From Nitrospira sp. CG24A (GTDB taxonomy: Bacteria > Nitrospirota > Nitrospiria > Nitrospirales > Nitrospiraceae), in the NCBI GenBank assembly GCA_002869925.2, contig NEWT02000026.1, positions 128,692 through 192,691 of the forward strand: a stretch of DNA of 64,000 nt. Direction: 5' to 3'. How positions within the stretch are numbered: position 1 is the stretch's first letter; each line of letters opens with the position of its first letter. Made by a program: the position numbers and the translations under genes. Positions 63,891-64,000 of this stretch are shown piece after piece. Below the pieces are notes generated by a model. It was given only the letters and a program-made list of their open reading frames with translations, was not told where the DNA came from and did no database searches.

Positions 63891-64000
63891 GATGGGCCCA
63901 CCTTCGCGGCTTTTCCTAGATCGAGATATTCCTGCCGAGCCCGCTGATGATCGACGATCGGCGAGGGATAGTCCAGGCCAATCCGGCAGCCTGACCATTC
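63887..64000 (-). CDS. phrB: Deoxyribodipyrimidine photolyase, C-terminal part
   Basis: The last 37 codons enter from the right window edge: WSGCRIGLDYPSPIVDHQRA, then RQEYLDLGKAAKVGPS and stop. YPxPIVDHxxAR is the usual C-terminal end of class I photolyases. The short fragment and the ybgA neighbour make this likely. Confidence 0.75.
   Translation of the reverse strand, partial: EWSGCRIGLDYPSPIVDHQRARQEYLDLGKAAKVGPS

Overview
The window looks like chromosomal DNA of a member of the Nitrospirota, most probably the genus Nitrospira. This is an inference from gene content: a 13-gene nuo operon with fused nuoCD, a SUMF1-type protein fused to cytochrome c, a universal stress protein and a radical SAM protein that both carry protochlorophyllide-reductase-like (PCP_red) domains, ATPases, DNA repair genes, and many palindromic intergenic repeats. 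No rRNA or tRNA gene, CRISPR array, prophage or complete insertion sequence is visible.

Layout. 1-5.8 kb: a cut secreted-protein gene, secA, a small gene, a repeat-rich gap, a DUF433/DUF5615 toxin-antitoxin pair and a PagL-like outer membrane protein. 6-22.7 kb: an NDUFAF7/MidA-type methyltransferase directly followed by nuoA-B-CD-E-F-G-H-I-J-K-L-M-N, a complete proton-pumping complex I with its probable assembly factor in front. 22.9-31.3 kb: membrane proteins, a site-2 protease with CBS domains, a polysaccharide deacetylase, GNAT and VOC proteins, a DapF-like protein lacking both catalytic cysteines, and uvrC. 31.6-39.7 kb: a regulator-rich block with a LuxR protein, a P450 divergent from an overlapping nitroreductase-like / ketosynthase pair and a NarL-type regulator, a truncated duplicate of that regulator, and a receiver that has lost its phosphoacceptor. 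39.7-49.9 kb: a HerA-like ATPase, an outer membrane protein, an actP-yjcH acetate transport pair flanked by a uvrA-like scrap, an IS6-type transposase scrap and a small inverted-repeat element, then uvrA (lacking its insertion domain) divergent from ubiE. 50-56 kb: a B12-type radical SAM protein, then the PCP_red unit (701-residue USP/zinc-ribbon/PCP_red protein, SPASM radical SAM protein ending in PCP_red, CopD-like membrane protein). 56-64 kb: a ribbon-helix-helix protein, a long palindromic repeat, rluD, rhodanese, pyrE, the SUMF1-cytochrome c fusion, and a minus-strand run phrB-ybgA-hypothetical-cbiX.

Two things deserve most attention. First, four PCP_red domains sit in two neighbouring genes in a non-phototroph context, beside a NirJ/AhbD-like radical SAM enzyme, which suggests an undescribed tetrapyrrole or electron-transfer function. 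Second, about a dozen intergenic palindromes are built from degenerate runs of 7-10 bp units (for example TTTCACC). They occur at many nuo gene junctions, often run right up to start codons, and in one case are inserted in frame inside the HerA-like gene. They resemble a propagating palindromic element family.

All calls come from reading the sequence; no database search was run. Family assignments rest on recognised motifs, and start sites were chosen by ribosome binding site, overlap and family length.
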